Below are positions 1 through 6,971 of a DNA stretch of 24,656 nucleotides, in pieces. Positions within the stretch are counted from its first letter, which is position 1; each line of letters opens with the position of its first letter. This stretch comes from Negativibacillus sp. (lineage in GTDB: Bacteria > Bacillota > Clostridia > Oscillospirales > Ruminococcaceae): positions 1 through 24,656 of the forward strand of contig JAHHTY010000032.1 of assembly GCA_020024325.1 (NCBI GenBank), written 5' to 3'. Below the pieces are notes generated by a model. That model had not been told where the DNA came from. It ran no database searches and worked only from the letters and a program-made list of their open reading frames with translations. Position numbers and translations under genes: made by a program.

Positions 1-85
1 TGGTGCGGATAACAGGACTTGAACCTGCACAGGGCTACCTACTAGAGCCTAAATCTAGCGCGTCTGCCAATTCCGCCATATCCGC
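1..85 (-). tRNA. tRNA-Leu (anticodon UAG)
   Basis: On the minus strand this folds as a class II tRNA. The 7-bp acceptor stem is GCGGATA with TATCCGC, the discriminator is A, and the 3' CCA is encoded at positions 3-1. The anticodon stem CTAGA/TCTAG encloses the loop TTTAGGC, giving anticodon UAG for CUA codons. The D-arm sequence GGCGGAATTGGCAGACGC is typical of bacterial tRNA-Leu, and a long variable arm and GTTCAA T-loop are present. A strong promoter lies just upstream. The gene touches the window edge, so any following tRNA is not visible. Confidence 0.97.
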
Positions 86-98
86 AAGTCTGTCTATT

Positions 99-128
99 AT
101 TATACCAGCTCAACAGGCAGACCGTCAA
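99..128 (-). promoter_or_regulatory. promoter of tRNA-Leu
   Basis: On the minus strand, TTGACG (128-123) and TATAAT (104-99) are separated by 18 bases. A TGG directly before TATAAT makes it an extended -10. It lies 14 bases upstream of the mature tRNA 5' end, so the tRNA is probably transcribed independently of the phosphatase gene behind it. Confidence 0.8.
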
Positions 129-208
129 GAGTTTTTTGTCGTAAATCTACAAAATTCCTGAAATCTAACATTTAAAAATTTAAAACTACTTTAAACTCAT
201 TATATCTT

Positions 209-661
209 TTATTTACCCTGCATTACTGCATCTAAAAAACTTTGACAACCACGCTTAATTTCCGAGTATGCGGTATCGAAATCGTCGGTATACCAAGGGT
301 CGGCAACTTCCTTTTCTTCACCGCAAAAGCTGAGCAGCAACGACACCTTTCCATCTGGGTCCCCGCCCAAAATCCGCAGGGCATTCTGCACATTTCGTTT
401 ATCCATGCACAAAAAATAGTCAAATTTACTATAATCTGCTGCCTGTAAGCGGACTGCACGTTTTCCCTCACAACTGATTCCATGCTGTGCCAGTTTCTGC
501 CTAGCCGGTGGATATACCGGATTACCGATTTCTTCTGTACTGGTCGCAGCGGAGGCAATCAAAAAATCTTGCTTGTGTTGCTGCACCATCTTTTTTAAAA
601 TAAACTCACCCATCGGGCTTCTGCAAATATTGCCGTGGCAGATGAAAAGTACTTTTATCAT
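209..661 (-). CDS. low-molecular-weight protein-tyrosine phosphatase
   Basis: Cytoplasmic phosphatase of the LMW-PTP family, which hydrolyses phosphotyrosine and in bacteria often opposes BY-type tyrosine kinases. The 150-residue product starts with the family P-loop: C8-HGNIC-R14-S15, the C(X)5R nucleophile and phosphate-binding loop. The general-acid loop near the C-terminus reads ADPWYTDDFDTAY, with the catalytic Asp in DPW. Length matches the family. I chose the ATG at 661 because AGGAGA (673-668) lies about 7 bases before it; a GTG two codons upstream sits too close to that site. No kinase or polysaccharide genes are nearby, so the target is unknown. A terminator-like hairpin separates it from the upstream PLP gene. 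Confidence 0.93.
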   Translation of the reverse strand: MIKVLFICHGNICRSPMGEFILKKMVQQHKQDFLIASAATSTEEIGNPVYPPARQKLAQHGISCEGKRAVRLQAADYSKFDYFLCMDKRNVQNALRILGGDPDGKVSLLLSFCGEEKEVADPWYTDDFDTAYSEIKRGCQSFLDAVMQGK

Positions 662-705
662 ATACACTCTCCTGTTATGACGATTCCGGAAAATTATTTA
701 ATGAT

Positions 706-742
706 AAAACGGCAAAGTGAAGCTGCCCCACCCTGCCGTTTT
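706..742 (-). terminator. probable terminator behind the Met-gamma-lyase-like gene
   Basis: Inverted repeat AAAACGGCA (706-714) and TGCCGTTTT (734-742), 13 bases beyond the stop of the leftward PLP-enzyme gene. On the minus strand the stem is followed by TTTTATCATT, a short T-run, so termination may be partial and allow read-through into the phosphatase gene. The 19-base loop is long. Confidence 0.5.
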
Positions 743-754
743 GGATTATGATGA

Positions 755-2017
755 TTACAAGGAGATGATTCCTTTTTCCAGCATCGACTGTGCTGCCAGC
801 ATAATACCGACCTTGCCGGTCTGCCATGTTAAGCCGCCCTGCATCCAAACAGCAAACGGCTCACGAAGCGGTGCGTCAGCGGATAACTCGATAGAAGCTC
901 CGTTTGTGAAGGCACCTGCTGCCATAATAACCTTGCTGTCATAGCCCGGCATATCCCATGGTTCCGGTGTTACATAGGAATCGACCGGTGCACCTTTCTG
1001 TACACCTTCGCAAAATGCAATCAGTGCCTCCGGTTCTCTCAAACAAATTGCCTGAATAATATCTGCACGTTTTTCATCGCTCTTTGGCGTTACTTCATAT
1101 CCCAGCATCTCGCACAGAGAAGCTGCAAAAGTAGCCGTTTTAACCGCAGAAGCAACCACACTAGGCGCAAAGAACAGACCCATAAACAGCGAGCGAGTGT
1201 TGCCGAGGGTACAGCCGATTTCTTTTCCAACGCCAGGGGCGCTCAGTCTTTGAGCACACAAATCTACATATTTTGCTTTACCTGCAATATAACCGCCTGT
1301 CGGTGCAATACCGCCGCCCGGATTTTTAATCAAAGAACCTACAATAAGGTCTGCTCCCACCTGAGTTGGCTCTTTTTCCTGCACAAATTCGCCATAGCAG
1401 TTATCCACCATGATAATTGCCTGAGGATTTACCGAACGCACCTGTTGAACGATTTTTTCAATATCCTCCACAAAAAGAGATGGACGCAGAGAGTATCCTC
1501 TGGAACGCTGAATATAGGCAACCTTTGCACCTTTGACTGCCTCGGGAATTCCCTCATAGTCAACGGTTCCATCTTCCAAAAGGTCAAGCTGTTCATACTT
1601 AATGCCAAAATCTTTCAGAGAACCGCTTGCTCCTTCCTTTAGTCCGATAACGCTGTGCAAGGTGTCGTATGGTGTTCCTGTCAGACATACCATCTTATCC
1701 CCCGGACGCAGCACACCAAACAGTGCCACAGTCAAGGTATGGGTGCCGGACATAAAATTATATCGAATCAGTGCATCTTCGCAGCCAAAAATATCTGCGA
1801 GCACTTCATCCAGCACTTCCCTGCCTCTATCACCATAGCCATAGCCGGTGGAAGGGGTAAAGTGAGATTCACTTACCCCATGTTTAATAAATGCAGCCAG
1901 TACTTTTTCACTGTTGTACTGCGCAATATTGTCAATCTCCTGAAAGCGTGGCAATGCCTTCTGTTCAGCTTGATTGCACAGTTCTTTCAGCTTTGGGTCG
2001 ATATTAAAAAAACTCAT
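755..2017 (-). CDS. methionine gamma-lyase family PLP-dependent protein (YnbB / 'aluminium resistance' family)
   Basis: PLP-dependent fold-type I protein of the family often annotated 'methionine gamma-lyase' or 'aluminum resistance protein' (YnbB-like). The true substrate is generally not established. The N-terminal part contains the family block FTPSTGYGYGDRGRE. A later block MVDNCYGEF supplies the Asp expected to contact the PLP pyridine, and VGSLIKNPGGG carries the likely Schiff-base Lys. The product is about 420 residues, normal for the family, with no signal peptide. Start choice is uncertain: AAGGAG (2036-2031) is only 1 base from an ATG at 2029 and 13 bases from the ATG at 2017. I use 2017, and the longer form adds MEIP. 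It follows the GNAT gene by about 40 bases, consistent with co-transcription. Confidence 0.88.
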   Translation of the reverse strand: MSFFNIDPKLKELCNQAEQKALPRFQEIDNIAQYNSEKVLAAFIKHGVSESHFTPSTGYGYGDRGREVLDEVLADIFGCEDALIRYNFMSGTHTLTVALFGVLRPGDKMVCLTGTPYDTLHSVIGLKEGASGSLKDFGIKYEQLDLLEDGTVDYEGIPEAVKGAKVAYIQRSRGYSLRPSLFVEDIEKIVQQVRSVNPQAIIMVDNCYGEFVQEKEPTQVGADLIVGSLIKNPGGGIAPTGGYIAGKAKYVDLCAQRLSAPGVGKEIGCTLGNTRSLFMGLFFAPSVVASAVKTATFAASLCEMLGYEVTPKSDEKRADIIQAICLREPEALIAFCEGVQKGAPVDSYVTPEPWDMPGYDSKVIMAAGAFTNGASIELSADAPLREPFAVWMQGGLTWQTGKVGIMLAAQSMLEKGIISL

Positions 2018-2056
2018 TGGTATTTCCATTCTCCTTGTTCTCTATTTTCTATTGGA

Positions 2057-2878
2057 TTAGCAGTAATACGACTGCCAAAAATTAACTGTCTGAAATCCCA
2101 GACGTGCATAGTATTGTTCTAATTTTTGAGAGGCACAATCCAGGACGGGGATTTTTCCTGCTGCCTCCGCTTCCATACACAGTTTCGATATAATTTGTGC
2201 AGCATAGCCTTGATTCCTATGTTCCGGCAAAGTGCAAATATCAATGATAAGTCCAAACTTTCCTTTATCGGGAAGCAAAATTCCGCCAACCGATACCGGT
2301 CGTCCCTCTTTACAGACTTCAAAGAATTTTCCTCCGCCTCTCTTTTGGAACAACATCCCTGCGGCGACATCATCTTTGCTGACAGATACTCCGACGTTTT
2401 GTTTTTCCTGCACCAATACCTCGCACGTTGCCCACAGGCTTTGGCTTTCGGTAGCTTTGCACAGCTGTGATTTTATCGGGATTTTGGTTTTATAAATCAT
2501 TCGGGGGCCGCTTCGCACCGCTTCCCCCTGAACCTTTTTTTCAAAGCGATGACGGTATTCCCATACTGTACGGCTATCCGATACCAGCTTTCCTTTTGGC
2601 TGCATTGATAAAAAATGTTCCAACTCTTTCCAACGTGCGTCGGATTTCGGTTTTCCTACTAAATAATAGGTATGACCCATGCGGCACAGCAGATACTGCT
2701 CCTTTGCCTGTTGTGATTCGGAGCAGCCAATCCAAAGGTCGCTATACTGCCAATCTGCATTGTGTATATCGGCACAACGGGAAAGATAAGCACACCATAC
2801 TGCTGTGCCATTCCATGCGTCTGTACGACACAGTGAAAGCACCTGATTTTTCTCCTCGGCGGTCGCAAGACGAATCAT
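2057..2878 (-). CDS. GNAT family N-acetyltransferase
   Basis: 273 residues. The C-terminal ~120 residues are a GNAT domain: the beta-strand FGLIIDICTLPEHRNQGYAAQ contains the acetyl-CoA pyrophosphate-binding motif A (RNQGYA), and VLDCASQKLEQYYARLGF is the usual motif B ending. The first ~140 residues are Cys- and Trp-rich and not clearly recognisable. They may be a degenerate second GNAT-like domain or a substrate-recognition domain, and tandem GNAT proteins are common. The acceptor is unknown. AGGAG lies 8 bases before the ATG. The gene sits 18 bases behind the M42 gene, suggesting a shared transcript with the peptidase-like genes. Confidence 0.85.
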   Translation of the reverse strand: MIRLATAEEKNQVLSLCRTDAWNGTAVWCAYLSRCADIHNADWQYSDLWIGCSESQQAKEQYLLCRMGHTYYLVGKPKSDARWKELEHFLSMQPKGKLVSDSRTVWEYRHRFEKKVQGEAVRSGPRMIYKTKIPIKSQLCKATESQSLWATCEVLVQEKQNVGVSVSKDDVAAGMLFQKRGGGKFFEVCKEGRPVSVGGILLPDKGKFGLIIDICTLPEHRNQGYAAQIISKLCMEAEAAGKIPVLDCASQKLEQYYARLGFQTVNFWQSYYC

Positions 2879-2896
2879 CGGTCATTCTCCTTTTTC

Positions 2897-3919
2897 TTAC
2901 TCTCCCAGCCTTTCAACCAAAGCTGCAAGCAATTTTTGGGTAGGCTCAAGGTCGGATGGGCTAAACACCGGGTTTGGGGAAACAGCATAGCGTACCGATA
3001 CACCAACCGGCAGCACACGACATCCGCCTGCTGTTTTAGACAGCACATTTGCATCGGTGGATTCTGTTACCTGATCTTTGATCTGATATTCAATTCCCTG
3101 CTGTGCGCAAACCCCTTTTGCAGCTGCAAACAGTTCACGGTCGGTAAAGACTCCTTTGTTCTGGAAACTCAGAACAGGACCTTTCCCTAATGAACTGATT
3201 TTCTTGCCTGCACCTACACCCGGAACATCTCCGGCAGCAGCACAGTCGATGGAAACTGCAATGTCAGGTTTTACTTCATAAGCTGCATTGCCTGCTCCTC
3301 CGCCGATTTCATGCTGTACTGCAAAAACAGCGGTAATATCATACTCTAATTCCTGATGCAGCATGGAAAGAAGCAGCAGACAACCAACGCGGCTGCCCAA
3401 AGCCTTTGCACGAATCTTGTTTCCCATTTCGGTAAATTGACTTCTCCATACGGCAAAGTCGCCCAATTCCGCAAACTTCTCTGCTTCCTCACGGCTAGAA
3501 GCACCGATATCAATATAAAGATTGCTGAATTTCAGCACCTGTTCTCTTTCTTCTGCGGTCTGAAGATGGATTGGTTTTGCACCAACAACACCTTCTTTGC
3601 CGCTTTCTAAACGAACTGCTTTGCCAACCACCATTCTGGTGTCGATATCTCCCATCGGAGAAAAACGCAGCAAGCCGCTTTCCTCAATATAAGTAATAAT
3701 AAATCCCGGCTCGTCCATATGAGCGGTAAACATCAGCTTATTCTTTGGTGTCTTTCTTCCCTTTTTTTCGCAAATCAGATTTCCTCTTACATCACGGTGT
3801 GCTTTGCAGTCCTGTGGCAGATGAGCAAGAATCCATTCTGCGGCTCTGTCCTCACATCCGGACACTGCGTCCAGTTCACAGAGCTGTTTTAACATCGTCA
3901 GCTGATTTTTCAGTTCCAT
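2897..3919 (-). CDS. M42-family protein, probably catalytically inactive paralogue
   Basis: 340 residues with full-length similarity to M42 (TET/FrvX) aminopeptidases, dinuclear enzymes forming large dodecameric shells. Family landmarks remain: AHMDE (H67, D69), D225 in SIDCAAAGDVPG, and a STDA block. Several key positions have changed. The bridging-metal motif ALDDR is ALGSR (G175, S176). The catalytic EE pair is HE (H203-E204), so the general-base Glu is lost. The C-terminal RYxHSP is RYAVSP, losing the His metal ligand (V313). It lies 12 bases behind an intact M42 gene; GGAGG overlaps the upstream stop region and is 8 bases from the ATG, suggesting translational coupling. Loss of peptidase activity is my inference. 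It could be a structural or regulatory subunit, or have another activity. Confidence 0.85.
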   Translation of the reverse strand: MELKNQLTMLKQLCELDAVSGCEDRAAEWILAHLPQDCKAHRDVRGNLICEKKGRKTPKNKLMFTAHMDEPGFIITYIEESGLLRFSPMGDIDTRMVVGKAVRLESGKEGVVGAKPIHLQTAEEREQVLKFSNLYIDIGASSREEAEKFAELGDFAVWRSQFTEMGNKIRAKALGSRVGCLLLLSMLHQELEYDITAVFAVQHEIGGGAGNAAYEVKPDIAVSIDCAAAGDVPGVGAGKKISSLGKGPVLSFQNKGVFTDRELFAAAKGVCAQQGIEYQIKDQVTESTDANVLSKTAGGCRVLPVGVSVRYAVSPNPVFSPSDLEPTQKLLAALVERLGE

Positions 3920-3931
3920 TCTGTCTTCCTC

Positions 3932-4969
3932 CTATCTTCCAATACGCTTTGCGTAAGCTGCAATCAGGTTTGCGGTCTGGTCAACATCCTCCACCGAGAT
4001 GGTTTCAATCGGAGTGTGCATATAACGAAGCGGAACAGAAACACAGCAGGTTTCGATTCCATCGGCAGCAGTGACAATGCCGTCTGCGTTGGTTCCGGTA
4101 TGTCCTCCGCCCATAACCTCTGCCTGATATGGAATGTTGTCCTCTTTTGCTGCTGCTATCAAACCTTTTGACATCTTGCGGCTGAGGGTTGCACCAATTC
4201 CAATCATCGGACCTTTGTTCAGGTCACCACAGTGTTTATCTGCAATTTCCGGTGTTGTGCCAAAGCTAACATCCACAGCAATTGCCTGTGTCGGACGAAT
4301 ATCGAATGCAGCCGTAGCAGCACCCAGACCTCCGGTTTCTTCCTGAGAGCTCAAAAGTACGGTAAGTCCCATCGGTTCCAGATGATTTTCCGTCCAATAA
4401 GCTTTAATCTGCTCTGCGGCTTTTATGATGGCTACACAGCAGCAGCGGTCATCCATTGCCTTGCTGGAAACTCTTCCGTTTTCCATCTCGGTAAACGGGC
4501 CAACAAAGGTAATTTTGCTTCCCAAAGCGATTTTTTCCTTTGCCTCTTCTTGGGTCATGCCAACATCAACCCAAACCTCATCCAGTTTTGGATTTTTCTT
4601 TTCTCCGCTCTGTACATGTTCAGGCTCTCCCTCAACTACACCGGGGAAATCGCCCTGCTCGGTATGTACCACAACCGCAGAAGCAAGCACCAGTCTGCGG
4701 TCTACACCGCCACACTGTGCTACACGCAAAAATCCGCCTTCTTCAATATGAGTAACGGTTAAACCAATTTCATCAATATGTGCATCCAAAAGCAGGTGTG
4801 GTCTGCCTTGCTGTGCCGGCATTACCTCACATACCAAACTTTTATGAACAGTGTGGCTGCACTTGCCCAGTGTTTTGCAAATTTCTTCTGCCGTCTGCAG
4901 TGCCTGCTCCTCTGCGCCGGAAACACCCGGTACCTGACAAAGAGTTTTTAGCATCTGTATTGTTTCCAT
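3932..4969 (-). CDS. M42 family metallopeptidase (aminopeptidase), intact
   Basis: 345 residues. All expected dinuclear-centre residues of M42 are present: H64 and D66 in DAHIDE, D173 in KAMDDR (bridging), E210-E211 in SSQEETG (general base and metal ligand), D233 in AVDVSFG, and H318 in RYMHTP. Members are cytosolic aminopeptidases that trim peptides released by proteasome-like proteases, and some act on glutamyl or lysyl ends; specificity cannot be read here. AAAGGAG lies 7 bases before the ATG. First gene of the leftward cluster; its promoter in the divergent region shared with larB is not obvious. The following gene is a degenerate paralogue. Confidence 0.93.
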   Translation of the reverse strand: METIQMLKTLCQVPGVSGAEEQALQTAEEICKTLGKCSHTVHKSLVCEVMPAQQGRPHLLLDAHIDEIGLTVTHIEEGGFLRVAQCGGVDRRLVLASAVVVHTEQGDFPGVVEGEPEHVQSGEKKNPKLDEVWVDVGMTQEEAKEKIALGSKITFVGPFTEMENGRVSSKAMDDRCCCVAIIKAAEQIKAYWTENHLEPMGLTVLLSSQEETGGLGAATAAFDIRPTQAIAVDVSFGTTPEIADKHCGDLNKGPMIGIGATLSRKMSKGLIAAAKEDNIPYQAEVMGGGHTGTNADGIVTAADGIETCCVSVPLRYMHTPIETISVEDVDQTANLIAAYAKRIGR

Positions 4970-5124
4970 ATAAACACTCCTTTCGGCTTAATAAAAGCCT
5001 TGTTATAAAAAACTTTTTATTGAACCACTGCTGTGGTATTGCTAACATTTTTACAGAAATCTTGGGTAGAACAATTCTCCCCTTCAGTAATTCTATCATA
5101 CTTTTCCTGTTTTTTCACTTCCTT

Positions 5125-5153
5125 TTGCAAATCTCTTACAAAATTGTTATAAT
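5125..5153 (+). promoter_or_regulatory. promoter of larBC
   Basis: TTGCAA (5125-5130) and perfect TATAAT (5148-5153) with a 17-base spacer, about 50 bases upstream of the larB start. The leader contains a short hairpin, AATGCTT (5160-5166) with AAGCATT (5177-5183), directly after the predicted start of transcription. That may stabilise the 5' end or be a weak control element. Confidence 0.8.
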
Positions 5154-5203
5154 GAAAAAAATGCTTCTTACTTTTTAAGCATTATTTTGAGGAGGGATGA
5201 ACG

Positions 5204-5962
5204 ATGCAGCTGCAACAAATTTTACAGCAGGTGCAGGCAGGAAAACTCTCGATAGAGGACGCTCAAGAGATGTTAAAAAATCTGCCCTATGAAGATTTAG
5301 GTTTTGCAAAGCTCGACCATCATCGCAAACTGCGCTCCGGCTTTGGAGAAGTCATTTATTGTGCCGGAAAATCTACCGAACATCTGGTTTCCATCTATCA
5401 AACCTTTGCACAGCAAAACATCTGTGTGATGGGCACTCGTGCCTCTTTACAGCAGGCACAAGCTGTACAATCTGTTTTACCGCAGGCAAAATATGACCCT
5501 GTATCCCACATTCTGCGTCTTGGTGAGCAGGAAAATGAGTCGATTGGTCTGGTTGCTGTTTGCACTGCCGGAACCTCCGATATTTCCGTTGCAGAAGAAG
5601 CAGCACAGACAGCCGAATTTTTAGGGGCAAGGGTTGACCGATTTTATGATGTCGGCGTTGCCGGAATCCACCGACTGCTATCCCACATCGAACAGATTCG
5701 GTCGGCAAACTGTATCATTGCCGCTGCCGGAATGGAGGGTGCCCTTGCCGGAGTTGTTGCAGGTCTTGTGGATAAACCTGTTATCGCCCTGCCCACCTCG
5801 GTCGGTTATGGTACAAGCTTTCATGGTCTTTCGGCTTTGCTGACCATGCTCAACTCCTGTGCAGAAGGAATCGCCGTTGTCAACATTGATAATGGTTTCG
5901 GTGCGGGTTATCTTGCCGCACAGATTAACCGACTGGTCTGCAAAGGTTCACAGTGTAAATAA
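5204..5962 (+). CDS. larB: LarB, pyridinium-3,5-biscarboxylic acid mononucleotide synthase
   Basis: First enzyme of nickel-pincer nucleotide (NPN) synthesis: it carboxylates and hydrolyses nicotinic acid adenine dinucleotide to P2CMN. The C-terminal half resembles PurE/AIR carboxylase. Diagnostic blocks are LDHHRKLRSGFGEVIYCAGK, TAGTSDISVAEEAA, DVGVAGIHRL, AAGMEGALAGVVAGLV and ALPTSVGYGTSFHGL followed by NIDNGFGAG. The N-terminal ~40 residues are the helical leader typical of the family. The 252-residue length is normal. GGAGGG lies 7 bases before the ATG. It is followed 37 bases later by larC; larA and larE are not in the window. Confidence 0.95.
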   Translation: MQLQQILQQVQAGKLSIEDAQEMLKNLPYEDLGFAKLDHHRKLRSGFGEVIYCAGKSTEHLVSIYQTFAQQNICVMGTRASLQQAQAVQSVLPQAKYDPVSHILRLGEQENESIGLVAVCTAGTSDISVAEEAAQTAEFLGARVDRFYDVGVAGIHRLLSHIEQIRSANCIIAAAGMEGALAGVVAGLVDKPVIALPTSVGYGTSFHGLSALLTMLNSCAEGIAVVNIDNGFGAGYLAAQINRLVCKGSQCK

Positions 5963-5999
5963 TAAAACAAAATTCTATAAAAAGAGAGGGAAATTTTTA

Positions 6000-6845
6000 A
6001 TGTCAAATCTTTTATATTTAGAATGTTACTCCGGTATCAGCGGAGATATGACCGTTGCTTCCCTTCTTGACCTTGGTGCTGACCGTCAGGTGTTGCTGGA
6101 AGGTCTGGAAAGTATGAACCTGCCCGGATATAAAATCTGCATTAGCAGGGTAAAGAAAAACGGTATTGATGCCTGCGACTTTGACGTTATTCTGGAAGAT
6201 GAACACGAGCACCATCATGAACATGACCATCACCACGAACACGAACATGACCATCACCACGAACACGAGCATGACCATCATCATGAACATGACCACCATC
6301 ACGAGCATGACCACCATCATCACAACCATATTCACCGCAATATTGGAGATATTTTTGAAATCATCGACCGCTCCTCTATCACCGAACGGGCAAAGAACAT
6401 TGCCAAAGATATTTTCCGTATTATTGCCTCTGCTGAATCGAAAGCACACGGCATTGCAGAAAATGAGGTTCATTTCCATGAGGTCGGCGCACTTGATTCG
6501 ATTGTTGATATCGTTTCCACTGCTATTTGCTTAGACAACCTGAACATCACCGAAGCTGTTGTTTCCGAGCTTTATGAAGGTGGCGGATATGTCCACTGTC
6601 AGCATGGTTTGATGCCTGTTCCCGTTCCGGCTGTTGTCAACATTGCCGCTGAAAACGCCCTTCGTCTGAAAATCACCTCCAACCGAGGCGAGATGATTAC
6701 TCCGACAGGTGCTGCGATTGCCGCTTATCTTTCCAAAGGAAACAAACTGCCGGAATCGTTTGTCATTAAAAAAATCGGCTTGGGTGCAGGTAAAAAAGAT
6801 TTTCCTACTGCTAATATTTTGCGTGCTTTTTTGATTGCCAAATAA
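6000..6845 (+). CDS. larC: LarC N-terminal domain (LarC1) only, with His-rich insert
   Basis: LarC installs nickel in the pincer cofactor in a CTP-dependent reaction. This product is 281 residues: the start YLECYSGISGDM and later blocks EVHFHEVGALDSIVD, GLMPVPVPAV, TPTGAAIAAYL and GLGAGKKDFPTANILR are all LarC1. Residues 66-112 are a His/Glu/Asp repeat with 29 His, a probable nickel store or delivery site. The protein stops about 8 residues after the LarC1 end (AFLIAK). The usual LarC2 part, beginning with the LETNIDD-type motif, is absent. The next ~75 bases hold only a hairpin and a terminator, so no frameshifted larC2 follows. In Lactobacillus plantarum LarC is made by frameshifting between larC1 and larC2. 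The ATG at 6000 has AGAGAGG upstream. Confidence 0.92.
   Translation: MSNLLYLECYSGISGDMTVASLLDLGADRQVLLEGLESMNLPGYKICISRVKKNGIDACDFDVILEDEHEHHHEHDHHHEHEHDHHHEHEHDHHHEHDHHHEHDHHHHNHIHRNIGDIFEIIDRSSITERAKNIAKDIFRIIASAESKAHGIAENEVHFHEVGALDSIVDIVSTAICLDNLNITEAVVSELYEGGGYVHCQHGLMPVPVPAVVNIAAENALRLKITSNRGEMITPTGAAIAAYLSKGNKLPESFVIKKIGLGAGKKDFPTANILRAFLIAK
6204..6335 (+). repeat. tandem His/Glu/Asp codon repeat inside larC
   Basis: About 44 codons made of repeating units such as GAACATGACCATCACCAC. The protein alternates HEH, HDHHH and HEHDHHH units and ends HHHHNHIH. The near-identical repeated units could change in number by slippage or recombination. All changes of whole units stay in frame. Confidence 0.9.
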
Positions 6846-6921
6846 AGCAATTTATATATAAATCATTTCCTGGGAAACATGACATCAAATTCCCCGGGAA
6901 ATAAATTTTCTATCTTAAACT

Positions 6922-6963
6922 AAAAAATCCGCCGCTTCTTTCTCAGAGCGGCGGATTTTTTTA
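6922..6963. terminator. bidirectional terminator between larC and the deacetylase gene
   Basis: GC-rich stem ATCCGCCGCT (6927-6936) and AGCGGCGGAT (6947-6956), flanked by A6 on the left and T7 on the right. It can therefore end the rightward larBC transcript and the leftward deacetylase transcript. A second, weaker hairpin lies just before it at 6866-6903. Confidence 0.93.
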
Positions 6964-6971
6964 GTTATCAT

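Noticed and set aside
1..85. Integration site of a mobile element at tRNA-Leu
   Set aside because: No integrase and no repeat of the tRNA 3' end elsewhere in the window.
1250..2122. Plus-strand ORFs opposite the Met-gamma-lyase-like gene
   Set aside because: Antisense shadows without ribosome sites or recognisable motifs; the minus-strand frame has full family signatures.
5859..5999. 47-codon upstream extension of larC overlapping larB
   Set aside because: The extension encodes unrelated residues; the family N-terminus YLECYSGISGDM begins right after the ATG at 6000, which has its own ribosome site.
6204..6335. The repeated DNA as a CRISPR or minisatellite array
   Set aside because: Units are short, have no spacers, and translate into an in-frame His-rich metal-binding segment.
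6018..6479. Minus-strand ORF rich in Met/Val across the larC His repeat
   Set aside because: It is the complement of the His-rich codon repeat; composition is an artefact and no ribosome site is present.
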